This document shows, piece by piece, positions 37,931-50,238 of a stretch of DNA of 64,000 nt (its first letter is position 1; each line of letters opens with the position of its first letter). The notes beneath the pieces were generated by a model, which saw nothing but the letters and a program-made list of their open reading frames with translations, was not told the origin of the DNA and searched no databases. This DNA comes from Rosellinia necatrix. Taxonomy: Eukaryota > Ascomycota > Sordariomycetes > Xylariales > Xylariaceae. The stretch is taken from contig JAGYVD010000003.1 in assembly GCA_021209875.1 (NCBI GenBank), forward strand, positions 4,836,001 through 4,900,000, read 5' to 3'. The position numbers were made by a program, and so were the translations under genes.

Positions 37931-39850
37931 ATGTTCAAGACTCTCCTCCGGCCGACCCCTCTTCTGACCCCTCGGATACGAGTTCGCGTGCGCTCGCCTC
38001 AGGCCATCATCTCCAACAACTACAACTGCAACAGCGACTGCCAGAGGAATACCTTCGTCCGCTACTTGTACAATATGGCCGACCTCAGCATCGATCTCAC
38101 AGCCCCCAATGGGAAGAAATTCTCCCTGCCCACGGGTCTCTTCATCAACAATACATTCGTGAAGGCAAGCGGGGGCGAAAAGATTACGAGTATCAATCCC
38201 TCGTAAGTTACAATCCTATCTTTATTCTTTTTCTTTTTTTTCAGTTTCCCTTTTTAGAGAATTTTAAAAGAATCAATTCAGCTTAGTTATATCCTTGAGC
38301 CTTATTTTATAATTGGGCTTTGTACCGCTGCCAATAGCTCTTGGAATATGTATTGACACGAGTGGATCGTCTAGCAATGAGCAGGAAATCTGTTCAGTAG
38401 AGGCCGCATCGGTAGAGGATGTCGACAGGGCAGTGGCTGCGGCGCGAGCGGCGCTCAACCATGAGTCCTGGCGTGACCTCCCGGCCACCGACCGTGGACA
38501 GCTCATGTTCAAGCTAGCAGGTCTCGCTGAGCAGGAGAAGGAGATCTTGGCTACCATTGAGACTTGGGACAATGGCAAACCGTACGGCGACGCGCTCGGC
38601 GATCTCGGAGAGGTCATCAACTGTATCCGCTACTATGCCGGTTGGGCCGACAAGATATACGGTCAGACAATCCCCACGACGCCACAAAAGTTCGCCTATA
38701 CGCTCAAGCAGCCAATCGGTGTCTGTGGGCAGATTATTCCGGTAAGCCAGGATCCCTCATACATATCCCAGTAATTGTTCGCATCTGGTTATTCCAGGAG
38801 ACCATATGTGACGATACTCACATCTTAGGGCTAATGATTGTATAGTGGAACTATCCCCTGGCGATGGCGGCGTGGAAATTAGGCCCCGCGCTGGCATGCG
38901 GTAACACGGTAGTCCTCAAGCCCGCCGAGCAAACGCCTCTATCCGTTCTTCACTTCGCGACACTCATCGTGAAGGCGGGATTCCCCCCTGGAGTGGTGAA
39001 CATTATTAACGGCCATGGCAAAGTGGCCGGGCAAGCGTTAGCTAGCCACCTGGGTGTTGACAAGGTCGCGTTCACCGGGTCAACGGCGACAGGGAAGCAC
39101 ATCATGAAGACGGCAAGCGTCAACATGAAGAATATCACCCTGGAGACAGGTGGGAAATCGCCATTGCTCGTGTTCGCGGATGCAGACATTGAGCAGGCTG
39201 CCAAGTGGGCGCATATTGGCATTATGAGCAACCAAGGTCAAATCTGTACAGCGACGAGCCGTATCCTGGTGCACGAGAGCGTGTACGATGATTTTGTGGC
39301 ACGATTCCGCGAGGTGGTCAAAAGCACGAGCAAAGTTGGCGACCCGTTCGCCGAGGACACGTTCCAGGGCCCGCAGGTGACCAAGGAGCAGTACGAGAGG
39401 GTTCTCGGCTTCGTTGAATCTGGTCAGTCCGAGGGCGCCACACTGACGACGGGCGGGAAACCTTGCCCGCTCGACGGCAAGGGATACTTCATTGAGCCCA
39501 CCATCTTCACCAATGTGAAGGACACGATGAAGATCTACCGCGAGGAGGTGTTTGGGCCGTTCGTCGTCGTCGCATCCTTCAAGACGGAGGAAGAGGCCAT
39601 TCATATGGCCAACGACACCACGTACGGCCTGGGTGCCGCGCTCTTCAGCCAGAACCTCGAGCTCTCGCATCGGGTCGCGGCGCGCATTGAGTCCGGCATG
39701 GTCTGGATCAACTCGTCTAACGACTCCGATTTCAGGGTCCCCTTTGGTGGGGTAAAACAAAGTGGTATCGGCCGCGAGCTGGGCGAGGCGGGCCTGGCGG
39801 CTTATACGCAGACCAAGGCCGTCCATGTGAACATGGGGCAGAGGCTGTAG
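37931..39850 (+). CDS. NAD(P)-dependent aldehyde dehydrogenase
   Basis: Oxidises aldehydes to acids (ALDH superfamily, AldA/ALDH1-2-like). Exons 37931-38202, 38375-38741 and 38846-39850 give 547 aa. Seen: the cofactor segment (I)IPWNYPLAMAAWKLGPALA formed across the second intron; FTGSTATGK; general base Glu313 in LETGGKSP; catalytic Cys347 in NQGQICTATS; EEVFGPFVVV; and the C-terminal PFGGVKQSGIGRELGEAGL. Two in-frame starts exist: Met at 37931 adds an Arg/Pro/Leu-rich 48-residue leader resembling a mitochondrial presequence, and Met at 38075 begins the usual cytosolic form (MADLSIDLTAPNGKKF), 499 aa. I annotated the longer form, and both may be made. Physiological substrate unknown. Confidence 0.94.
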
Positions 39851-40668
39851 GGGCGTAACATGGTGTCTGCTGCTACTATGTAGTTACGGCTCACCTACCC
39901 AAATCTACTACGTAGGCAGGGTAGATGATAAGGGTCTAACGGAGGCAAGGTTGGGCTGGAGCGAAAAGAGCGAAAATCGAAGAGCGGATGGCTCGGATCC
40001 TTGCGGTTGCGTATATCCCTTAGCCTTCCCGTCGTCGGCACGCACCGATCTAGGTAACATTGTATGATTTTTACATATGTGTATCTCCATGTCTAGCGCC
40101 TTAGTGTAAGGCAGGTAACAACTGTATGATGATTCCATAACTAAACTGGGTCCAGGTGCCGCATATGATGTGATATCCAACAAACCGGCAAGCGAGTGGA
40201 CGAGCGCCTGGGCTGAACAAGGTTACAGTTGCGGCCGAGAGTGTGCTACATGGGCGGGGCTCCTCTTATACATAACACCTGCAGCCCACGTTGCATTTAG
40301 ATTGCATGGTTAAATTGCAGTACAGGAAGAGAGGTGTCGTTGAGACTGGATCCGAGGGAACGGACGGGCGCGGCTAGTCCATCGAGGGATCCTGCACACA
40401 CACAGGGTTGTTAGCGCAGCATGCACAATACACAGCCCTTGCTCGAGGGAGGGCTGCGCTACCTAATACCCAATACCTTACAAGTACAGCAGTTGTCAGG
40501 GAGCCTGCAGGATGAGATTAATATCCATGCATGTTCTATAATCCAATAGCTAGGTAAATTACCAATACACGAGACTGTTCTAGAACAAAGGTTTGCTGGT
40601 GGCGGGTGTTATAGAGAAGTCGTGGTTGGTGGTGGTTTGAATGAAGTGAAACAAGGGTTTATTCAATG

Positions 40669-40704
40669 TTGGTGGTGGTGATGGTGGTGGTGATGGTGGT
40701 GGTG
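40669..40704. repeat. 12-bp minisatellite GGTGGTGGTGAT, three copies
   Basis: Nearly perfect repeat in the large spacer; the last copy diverges after GGTGGTGGTG. Confidence 0.85.
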
Positions 40705-43700
40705 TCCCGCTAACTACCTAGAACCTACCTAGCTCATATGTGCATGACTATAACTGCAGCGTGAGCACTTGCTTGTACGCTAGTGTAGTTATCATGATCA
40801 CATTCGTATACATAGTAGGTAGTATAGTTCGTTACCTTACTTACTTGTAGGTAGGGAGGATTCCTTGGGGGTTCGTTCCTCGGCACGGGGCGAGGGGAAT
40901 GGTTACACTCCAAGGATCTTAAAAAAAAAAAAAAAAAGGAAAAAGCCGGTGGGTCTATACCGATTACACCATATGATATAGGCAGGCATGTACACTACAA
41001 GTAGGTAGGATCGCGTGCACAGTAAGTACAGACGTTGTGTGTATTAGGAACTGCATCTTTTGCAGAATGCGGCGAATTCAGCTTGGTGTAGCCGCCGCTT
41101 TTTTGCTTGTCGTTTAGTCGTTGGTATTGATGTACAAGTACAGGTATGACATACACGTTCCGTAGGGAGAAAACGAGTTCGAAACAGTTCAACAAGCATG
41201 ATAGTGGTAATAGCGACCTAGCTGATAGATTAAACGGCGTTCTCAAGATGACCGTCCCCTCTTATCCACTGCAGGTGCAGGGTTTATACTTAGTGCGGGA
41301 ATCAAGTTCGCCGAAGTCTAACAAGTACATACCTAGTAGATTAGATAAGAACACTACTTTTGCGTATTATCCTGTCTTAGAGTATGTTGAGGTCTTCTAT
41401 CCGGATCTTCCCTGGGGCGTTCTAGTGTATAGTTCTGTGGCATGATATGAGGCTCTCCGGACGGAATCCGATGCCTCTAACTGCCCACCGGCGTTGTGTC
41501 TGCGGCGAGTGGATATCGTCAGGGTCCAACCAGTTATAGCTTATTTGGATGGCTCTGAGCCGAGCCTTACTTCGTCGACGCATTGAAGAAGCCAAGGCGC
41601 GCTTAGCTGATAGCAGGTTCCTGTATTTGCTCTAAGCCGCCGTCCACCTCATACAGGTACCCGGGTAACCAAAGCAGTGGATCAACCAGGGAAGCCGAGC
41701 TCGCCACCGCATGTTTCTGCATCCGTCGTGAGCAACTTAGCATGCAGAAAGCAGCAGGAACGGCAGCGACCTTGGTACTTAAATGAATAAATAAATATAA
41801 ATTACGGGACGGCAGCCTCAGCGGATTTTTTAGCCCCCTTTCAATCCCGACCTGGCGCATCGACCCGGGGATTCGTTTCAGCACTCAACGTGACCCCAAG
41901 TAGTCCGGCCCCGTTCAACCCGTGTTCCGAGACCGGGAAACCGGCGCAACTAAGCCTGTCTCAAGTCATCCCGCTGAATTCGTCGGTAGAGGGGCATCAA
42001 GGATATTTTTCATCAATGCCTACGCAGCGAATGGCTGCGCGTGTCGGCCTCGTCGCTATCGCGATAACACTGAACCACTGATTAACGAGGTAGGGCCCAA
42101 AAATTCCTTGGAAGAGCTGTTGCAGGACTTGTAGTGAGTGATCTTCAACCAAGCATACCTAGTTATCAGGTCCCTTTTAGTTGGTCACAGTTGGCAGAGA
42201 CAGATGCTAAGATGGCACTACTAAGTACCTACCTACCTACCTACATACCTTAGGTACTGCGTACTGCGTACTGCTGCCATAATTTGAATTTAAATATACA
42301 TACGTAAAGCGTCAGGACGAGGGACGAGCCATGACAACACGATGTCGCTTTTGGTGTGTACTTTAATCTTTCTACAAACTCCAAATCCGGCAGGTACTGG
42401 TGGATAATGACATTCTAGTCACCGTCCTAAATCCCCAAGCCGCCGAGGTGGCTCCTGTGGCTGCGTAGCTCGTGCGGAGAAGCTTGGGGGTGGTTGACCA
42501 ATCTCGATAATGTACCAGTGGGCTAGATACCGGGAGTCTGGGGTAAGCCAGCAGTCGACACTCGCTCGTGGTTAAATATATATATATATAACTATTTGAT
42601 TTGTTTTTATTCACCCAAATCTCGCTTCTAAGCCCATGTGGTAGTTTTAGAAAGCAAAGCAAAACGAAGTTCATTGGGTCAGAGAGAACAGAAATATTTG
42701 CTCTCCCCGGGTAATTTAAAACCACCCCATCGCAGCTGATAAACCTTGGAAGAATATACCTAGGTAGGTACTTGGCTTACACTACCTACAATATGCACTA
42801 TGCGCAACTAGGCTATAAATGATAGTTAGGCTGTTTGTATAAAAGTATGTGATACGTTGGGAAAGTTGGAAATAGAGAAGAACGCTGGCTGGACAGCAAA
42901 TCAATAACATCAACATGATGACAATAACAACAACGGAAAGATGAATGGCAAGTCTCATTTATGGTGCTGGAATGGGGATCATCTACCTAGGTATCATGGA
43001 TATACCCTCATATGGGCCAACTGGGAGAACTGGTAGCACGTTGTTGTACCTGGCCGTACCTAGGTAGGTACCTAAACCTGGGTGCCTTAGCACAGATCTG
43101 CTTATAGGTATCTTGTTGCCCCCCGATTCCACCCCCATTCCTGACCCCCAACCAATCAATCGGAGCCATGCATGCAAGGATTAGCCGGGTTTCCCTTGTG
43201 TGCACCAGCTGCCCTAGCCAAAGAGCTCACAAGACAGGCCTAACTGCACAAGACCCAACGCCACTATTTGCCAACTGCCTGATTAACTCAAGGGCCTACA
43301 TGCACCAACTACCGATACTCCTCGCTAGCCCCTGCCAGCGTCCCTGCTCATTAGCAGCCAAGATCGATCATCGTTTACACTACCTACTTGTAGTTATCGA
43401 CCTCTACCTCTACACTACCTACCTACCTACCTAACCAACCTACAGCTGTGCACTACCTAGGTAGGTACTTACTACTAACTAGTAGCGACTACAGTAGGTT
43501 AGGTAGTTTGTTAGTACCTGAGTAGCACAGGTAAAGTACCTCCCTACCTACCTACCTACCTATCTAACCTACCTTGTATACACGATACCACCTGTAGCGA
43601 ATAAGTAACGTTGCCATGCTAACAGGTATGTGACTGCAGAGACCAGGAATCGACTTCACCGGAAACCCCATTGGTGCCATCCCGTTCGTCTGCTGGCACC

Positions 43701-43815
43701 AATCCCTACGCGCTCAGATAAATTTGCCACGCGACAGGCGGTCGAGAACTACATACATATTTTGCTCTGCTCCTCCGCAGCTTTGCCCTTGGGTATTCCT
43801 CGTGTCGGTGGTACT

Positions 43816-43840
43816 GGACTGGACTGGACTGGACTGGACT
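43816..43840. repeat. GGACT pentanucleotide repeat, five copies
   Basis: Five perfect GGACT units about 160 bp upstream of the hexosaminidase start, just upstream of a TATAAG element. Confidence 0.93.
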
Positions 43841-43997
43841 TTGTCTTACGCCCTAGTCGACCTCGCCTCGATATAAGGACGTCTTGAACGAACGACAGTC
43901 GACAGCTGACAGTCGACGGTCAATTAACTTTATTCAATTAATTGCTTCCACTCGTCTTGATGTCGTAGAACCCCGCGTGGGAGAACAGATTATCATT

Positions 43998-45899
43998 ATG
44001 ACGGCGCAGAACCGCCGAGGCATCTTCAGCATGCTTCTCTCGCTCTGGCTCTTTACCCTGACGCCCGTGCTGGCTATATGGCCGGCCCCTTCTTCCGTAC
44101 AAACGGGGAAATCCACGCTATGGATCAGACCGGAGCTCTCTGTCAGCTACAATGGAAAGCAAGTACGTCCAGCTCTCACAGAAGAGCCCTTGACCCTCCC
44201 TCCCCAGTAAATACCAGTCGCTTACCATGGTGTCTTGCGAACCAGCTTCCCTGGGCTTACGGCTATGAGCCGAGTGGCCCTAAGTTTTCCAGCAGCGAAA
44301 TCGTCAAGGGCGGCGTAGGCCGGGCCATGAAGAACATTGTGCACAACAACTTTGTGCCATGGATGCTCTACAACCGCATGGAGCTTGAGACAACTGAGCC
44401 GAGCCTTTCACAGTCCAAGATTTTCATCACCCATCTCGACATCACCCAGAGCGGCACTGACACTCCGAAGACGTTTAAGCCTTTGGCCGGTGACGTGGAT
44501 GAGTCGTACAGCCTAAAGGTGGACAAGAACGGAAAGGCCTCCATCGCCGCTGTTTCTTCCACCGGTGTCCTGCGGGCTTTGGAGACCTTCTCCCAGCTGT
44601 TCTTCCAGCATTCGAAGGGCCCCTTCTTCTACACGAAGTCCGCCCCGGTTAGCATCACCGACAAACCCGAATATGACCACCGTGGCATTTTATTCGACGT
44701 CTCCCGAAGCTTCTTCCCCATGGAGTCTGTCCTGCGTACCATTGATGCTCTAGCTTATAACAAGATGAATCGCATCCACATCCACGCTACCGATTCCCAG
44801 TCCTGGCCGTTGGAGATCCCGTCCATGCCCGAACTACACCAAAAGGGCGCGTATGCTCAGGGCAAGACGTACAGCCCGAATGACCTGGCGACGATCCAGC
44901 GATATGCCATCAACCGTGGAATCGAACCGATCATTGAGATTGACAGCCCCGGCCACTTTGGAATCGTTGCTCTCTCGCATCCCGAGATCGTCGCTGGTTG
45001 GGAGTCTACGCCATGGTCCGCCTACTGCGCCGAGCCCCCTTGCGGACAGATCCGGCTCAACGAGCCCAGCGTCGACCCTTTCTTGGATAAGTTGATGGAT
45101 GATCTGCTCCCTCGGCTTTCTCCGTATTCTTCGTACTTCCATACCGGCGGCGACGAGGTCAACTTTAACATGTACAAGCTCGACCCCACTGTCGCAACAA
45201 ACGACTCGGCTGTCATTGTGCCGCTTCTGCAGAAGTTTGTCGACAAGCATCACGCGCGTGTGCGAAAGGCGGGTCTCACCCCGATGGTTTGGGAGGAGAT
45301 CCCCGCGAACTACAATGTCACGATCGGGAAGGACGTCCTCATCCAGTCCTGGCTTGGAGACGAGGCGATCGCCGCACTGACCGCCAAGGGCCACAAGGTC
45401 ATCAGCAGCAACTACAACTTCTTGGTACGTTCCGTTCGAGTCTGGGGATGATGATGATGGACTGCATGCAGGAAGCTAACAGATCACACAGTATCTTGAC
45501 TGTGGTCGCGGCCACTGGCTCAACTTCGCGCAGGCCGACCTGAAGACCTTCTACCCCTTCCAAGACTGGTGCGCCCCCTACAAGGGCTGGCGCTTGATCT
45601 ACTCCTACGACCCCCGCGCCAACCTGACAGCCGAGCAGGCCAAACTCGTGGTAGGCGGTGAACTTGCCGCCTGGAGCGAGTCCATCGATGACGCTACCAT
45701 CGACGACATCCTGTGGCCGCGTGCCAGTGCCGCAGGAGAGGTGTTCTGGTCCTCGCCCAAGAACCGCGCCCAGATCGAGGCGGCCCCGCGTCTGGCCGAG
45801 TTCCGCGAGCGCATGATCGCGAGAGGGATCAAGTCGGGCACCGTACACATGCCCTTCTGCACCCAGGGAATGAACGCGACGGCCTGCCAGTTCTTATAA
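43998..45899 (+). CDS. nagA: Secreted beta-N-acetylhexosaminidase (GH20)
   Basis: Releases GlcNAc from chitooligosaccharides outside the cell. Exons 43998-44162, 44246-45424 and 45492-45899 give 583 aa. Seen: a signal peptide (SMLLSLWLFTLTPVLA) before IWPAP, the conserved N-terminus of fungal hexosaminidases; a GH20b-type N-terminal domain; then the TIM barrel with YDHRGILFDVSRSFFP, NRIHIHATDSQSWPLEIPS and the catalytic pair Asp358-Glu359 in FHTGGDEVNF. The C-terminal part has SPKNRAQIEAAPRLAEFR and paired cysteines near the end. Introns are GTACGT...CCAG and GTACGT...CACAG. Intact; may act with other wall enzymes such as the Crh protein, though the two genes are not adjacent. Confidence 0.96.
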
Positions 45900-46688
45900 A
45901 TAGCCAGCTCCAGTAGAAGGACTAGATGTCGAGGTATAATCTAGGACTATAGAGATAGGGAGTAACGTTCGCGCAAACGCGTATCATTGATAAAATATAG
46001 TTATATATATAATCTTGTATCAAGTTTTCTACATTGTCTAGAGAGAGGATGAAACCTCGCATTGAAAAAATACATATGTTTCGTCGCAAGTCTTTCGTAC
46101 TTTGGTAGACAATTGTTTTGAAGTTCGTCCGGTCGGGGACGAAAATTACCCCGTGGCCGATGCCAGTTCACCCGTAGACCGCTTACATACCATACCTACT
46201 GTAACTAGGCCAGGGGTAATGATGCGGGGAAGGGAAATCTATCTCACGATTCACATGAAAACTGCCCTCGGCATCCGGACCCTTTTTTTTTTCTTTCTTT
46301 CTAGTTTGCTATACGAAGAACTCCCTAGGTTATTTGCTACCTGTCATATTATGTCCCCCCCAATCACCAACAGTTTAGTTGTATCCCGGCAGCATTGGCA
46401 CTAACATGTCTACGAGCCAAATTACCGGATCGGTATGCGTTTTCTGCACATCGGGCCGCTAACGAATGCACGCTCGAGCGCAACTTTCAACAACATAACC
46501 TAGGGTACCTAAGGTAAGGTTAGTCTAGTTCTAGTATGCATTACATAGTACTTGCATATGGAAAACTGTGATGGTGCGCGCGCTGATCCCCTTCATCGTC
46601 ACGTCACGCCACACCGTTTTCCACGATTTTGCGCGGGAGCTAGCTGGCTAATCTTAGCTAACTACCTAGTAACTTAGGCACTTACTTA

Positions 46689-46724
<36 letters not shown>

Positions 46725-48079
46725 CTGACACCCCGAGTCGAACTTTTAGCCATATGGATTGAAACCATTTCCCCGCATTCCACATGTGTAAGTAGTAGGT
46801 ATTTCACACACCTCGGTCCAGCCCAGCATTCATCCCTTCCTCCTTCCTCCCCGCCTCCCTCCCTCACCCTTGTCTCGTTCCGTCGTTGGGGTCAGGTGTC
46901 CAGGGGGGTAGGAGGCGATAGGCGGAATTCTTCTTTATCTTAGTTTTTCTATCTTCGCCTCCTCCTCCTCCTTCTTCAGGGCTTTGGAATGGAAGGTAGC
47001 AAGCAAGCAATCTTCTCATGACAGAGTAGGTCGGTCGGTTGATCGATCGATCAATCAATCAAGCCAATCCATCAATTAAATCTAATTTACCAAACATGTA
47101 AACTTATTTTAAGCCGGTAAGTTAGCTAGAGTCTAGAGATAAACAACAACCTCGCATGCATTGGGTGTGTGTGTGTGTGTGTGGCGTGACGGAGACAAGG
47201 CACATATGTAATACCTAGCAGATCATGGGAAAGATAAATTTCGGCATGGCGCCATGGACGGGGCCGGATCCAGGGCTAGTTACCCGGCAGGTCGGTTTAC
47301 CTTTATGATGAGGATACCCGAACGGAGCAAAGCGCGGAAAGGGGGCGCCCCTCTACAGTACCGCCCAGATGTTCTTGGGAGGAGCAGGACAAGAATCTCA
47401 CAGCACAAAGACAGGGATCTTTTGGCATCATGATCTGCCATCGCTTACCCCCAATCGCAAGAACCCATTGGTTATGGAGTAGAGCGGGTCGCGGCGGACG
47501 GGACGGGAGACACGAGGTGAATGGGACATGTCTAAATATATATAATGCCAGTACCGTCCTCGTCTCGCTTTCGTTCACTGCCTGATCACATGTTTATCAG
47601 CGTTTCTTTCGCCCGCTCGTCCTATCGCTGACAGACAACGTTTCCAAACACAAAAAGAGGCACAAGAAAAACAAACCCCTTTCTCATTCGGCTCCTGTTT
47701 CTGTTCTGCCTTAGGAGTCACGCCACCCGCCTGGTCTACCCCTCCGAGTCTACGGGTATCTGATCCGAATGGGCCAACCGGATCCCGAGGGATCGAATAG
47801 TACCATCCGCCCCGCGGAACCCGGGCACTTACGACGACATTGCCGGAAGGAATCCTTGCATCTCGCTTAAGTAACCGGAGACGCCAATTGAGTGGACTAT
47901 ATATCCTACGCATATGGTGCATGCGCTCGTTAAACAATATAAACTGAACAACAGCGACGACAACGACGACGACGACGAAGAAGAAGAAGAACAAGAAGAA
48001 GAGTGTGATAGGAAACGAATCCCCTTTTTTTTTTTTTAGTTCCCAATAATACAAACTCGGTCATCTTGATCCATTCAGT
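45900..48079. other. Spacer hexosaminidase / P450
   Basis: No gene seen. CA dinucleotide repeat at 46694-46721 and GT repeat at 47165-47182; GACGAC/GAAGAA runs at 47955-48002 just before the P450 start. A TATATA-like element is near 47897. Confidence 0.6.
46694..46721. repeat. CA dinucleotide microsatellite
   Basis: About fourteen perfect CA units. Confidence 0.95.
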
Positions 48080-50238
48080 ATGGGCTTAGTCGAGCAGGCA
48101 CTAGAACATGCTTCTGCCAAGTCCGTTGCTCTATCCCTGGGCGCGGTCTTCACGTTATGGATGATCTACCTACGGATCGATGAGTCGGTACGGCTCCGAA
48201 GGCTGGGGGTCCGGGCTCCCAAACTCGTGAGCCGACTTCCGTTCGGTAAGTGAGAACACCCGGGAGGTTTGGGTGTTATACCCTCACTAGACGCAACAGG
48301 AAACGAGCGTGTTATTGACTAGTAGAGGGGTTTCCCAGGTCTGGACATCGTGCTTAAGCAGGTCGAGGCCACGATGAAGTACAAGAACATGGAAACGTTC
48401 GTGGAGATGATGAAGCCCTCTACCAACTACAACGTCGAGGGGCGGTTGCTTGGGCGCCGCGTCATCTTCACCGCGGACCCCGAGAATATCAAGGCCATCC
48501 TGGCCACGCAATTTTCCGACTACGGCAAGGGCGAGCCTTTTCATCAGGAGTGGAAAGAGTTCTTGGGTGACAGCATCTTCGTCACCGACGGCCAGCCCTG
48601 GCACGCGAGCCGGCAATTGCTCCGACCCCAATTCTCGAGGGAGCGCATCAGCGATCTGCATACCTTCGAGGCCCACGTCCAAACCCTATTCAAGGCGATC
48701 GCCAACGGTGGTGCCTTGAATGGCCCCCAGCAACATGTTGATATCGAGGCCGGAAATGGTAGGCCACTGGAGATCAGTGATTTGTTCTTCCGATATACCC
48801 TCGATGTGTCGACAAGCTTTCTACTGGGCAAAGACGTGCAATCGCTCACGTGAGTGAACAGCCGCTATGAGATCCCGCTCCCGCGTGGGATTCCATGTGG
48901 GATCCCGTGCATGACGTAGGCGATAAGTAGCGATAACTAACAACAACGAACCCTGTAGGAACCCCCGTGAAGTATTTGCCGAAGCCTTTAATGAGGTGCA
49001 GCGAATCCAAAGCATCAAGGCGCGCGCTGGTCCGCTACGGCACTTCGTACCCCAGTACGTATTCCCCGAATTCTTACCCCCCGGCTCTAGCCAGTGATTC
49101 TTGTCTTACCTACTTGCGACACCCCAAAAGAATTAAGTCGAATCTCTGTCAAAGATAGATAGTATTTTCTAATACCTGATTGTAGTGGTTCTTTCCGTCG
49201 TGGCTTGAAGGTGGTAAACGAACTCTGTGATGTTTATATTGATCAGGCACTGCGGCTGAGTCCGGAGGAGCTGGCATCGAAGACTAAGTCGGACCACGAC
49301 TACACATTCTTGCACGAGCTTGCGCAGTTCACCCGCGATCGCACAGTACTCCGAGATCAGTTGGTGGCAGTACTTTTAGCGGGTCGTGATACCACGGCCG
49401 CCACTCTGTCGGTACGCAATACTGTATTCGTTTCTTCCCGTTTCGGGTATCTTCAAAGTTTCGATACTTTTTTTTTTTTTTTAAAAAAAAATAAAAAATG
49501 AAAAACAAAGAAAGAAAGAAAGTCCCGCACTATGCCCCAGAAGCTTCCTACAGATTGAGAATGCCCATACAGTACGCCGACAATGACGGTGACTAACCAG
49601 CATTGTGACAGTGGACGCTGTACGAGCTAGGACGCCACCCCAGGGTTGTGCGTAAGCTGCGGGACGAGATCATCAACACCGTCGGCCTTGACCGCACGCC
49701 GACGTACGAGGACCTTAAGAGCATGAAGTATCTCCAGTACGTCGTCAACGAGACGCTGCGGCTGTACCCAGTCGTGCCGTTCAACGTGCGGCTGGCGCTC
49801 AAGGACACGACGCTGCCGCGGGGCGGCGGGCCCGATGGCAGCCTACCCATCGCCATCCTCAAGGACACGCCCATCGCCTACTCGGTGCTGGTCATGCAGC
49901 GGCGCGCGGACCTATACCCGGCGTCGTCGTCCTCGTCCTCGTCGTCGTCGTCGGAGAAGTTCCCGGACCACCTCGAATACTGCCCGGACCGCTGGGCCAC
50001 CTGGCAGCCGCGGCCGTGGCAGTACATCCCGTTCAACGGCGGCCCGCGCATCTGCATCGGGCAGCAGTTCGCGCTGACGGAGATGACGTACGTGCTCACG
50101 CGCATGTTCCAGCGCTTCGAGCGCGTCGAGAGCTTCATGGGCGAGGTCGACGGCGGGAACCCGACACTCAAGTCCGAAATCGTCATCCAGCCCGGCGACG
50201 GCGTCAAGGTCGCGCTCTGGGAGGCGAAGAGAACCTGA
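48080..50238 (+). CDS. Cytochrome P450, CYP52-type (alkane/fatty-acid hydroxylase clan)
   Basis: Heme monooxygenase of the ER membrane; CYP52-clan enzymes hydroxylate fatty acids and alkanes at or near the terminal carbon, but the substrate here is not known. Exons 48080-48245, 48339-48849, 48959-49054, 49186-49411 and 49612-50238 give 541 aa. Seen: an N-terminal anchor (SVALSLGAVFTLWMIYL), I-helix AGRDTTAATLS, ExxR in NETLRLYP, the clan segment FNVRLALKDTTLPRGGG, and the heme loop FNGGPRICIGQQFAL with Cys481. Oddity: a run of ten serines (about 437-446) inserted before KFPDHLEYCPDRW. The fourth intron (49412-49611) contains a T15/A9 run. No partner reductase or biosynthetic genes are adjacent. 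Confidence 0.93.

Larger units (their letters stand above)
39851..43997. other. 4-kb gene-free spacer
   Basis: Open frames at 41146-41445, 41603-41884 and 42372-42725 show no domains or consistent splice structure. Contains a GGTGGTGGTGAT minisatellite (40669-40704), an A18-type run near 40921, TACC/TAGG arrays (42225-42250, 43405-43580) and GGACT repeats next to the hexosaminidase promoter, where a TATAAG element sits at about 43872. Confidence 0.55.

Noticed and set aside
39080..39826. 248-codon open frame antisense to the aldehyde dehydrogenase
   Set aside because: Mirror frame of a GC-biased, well-conserved exon; no domains of its own.
44834..45394. 186-codon frame antisense to the hexosaminidase
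   Set aside because: Shadow of the GH20 exon; no independent start context or domains.
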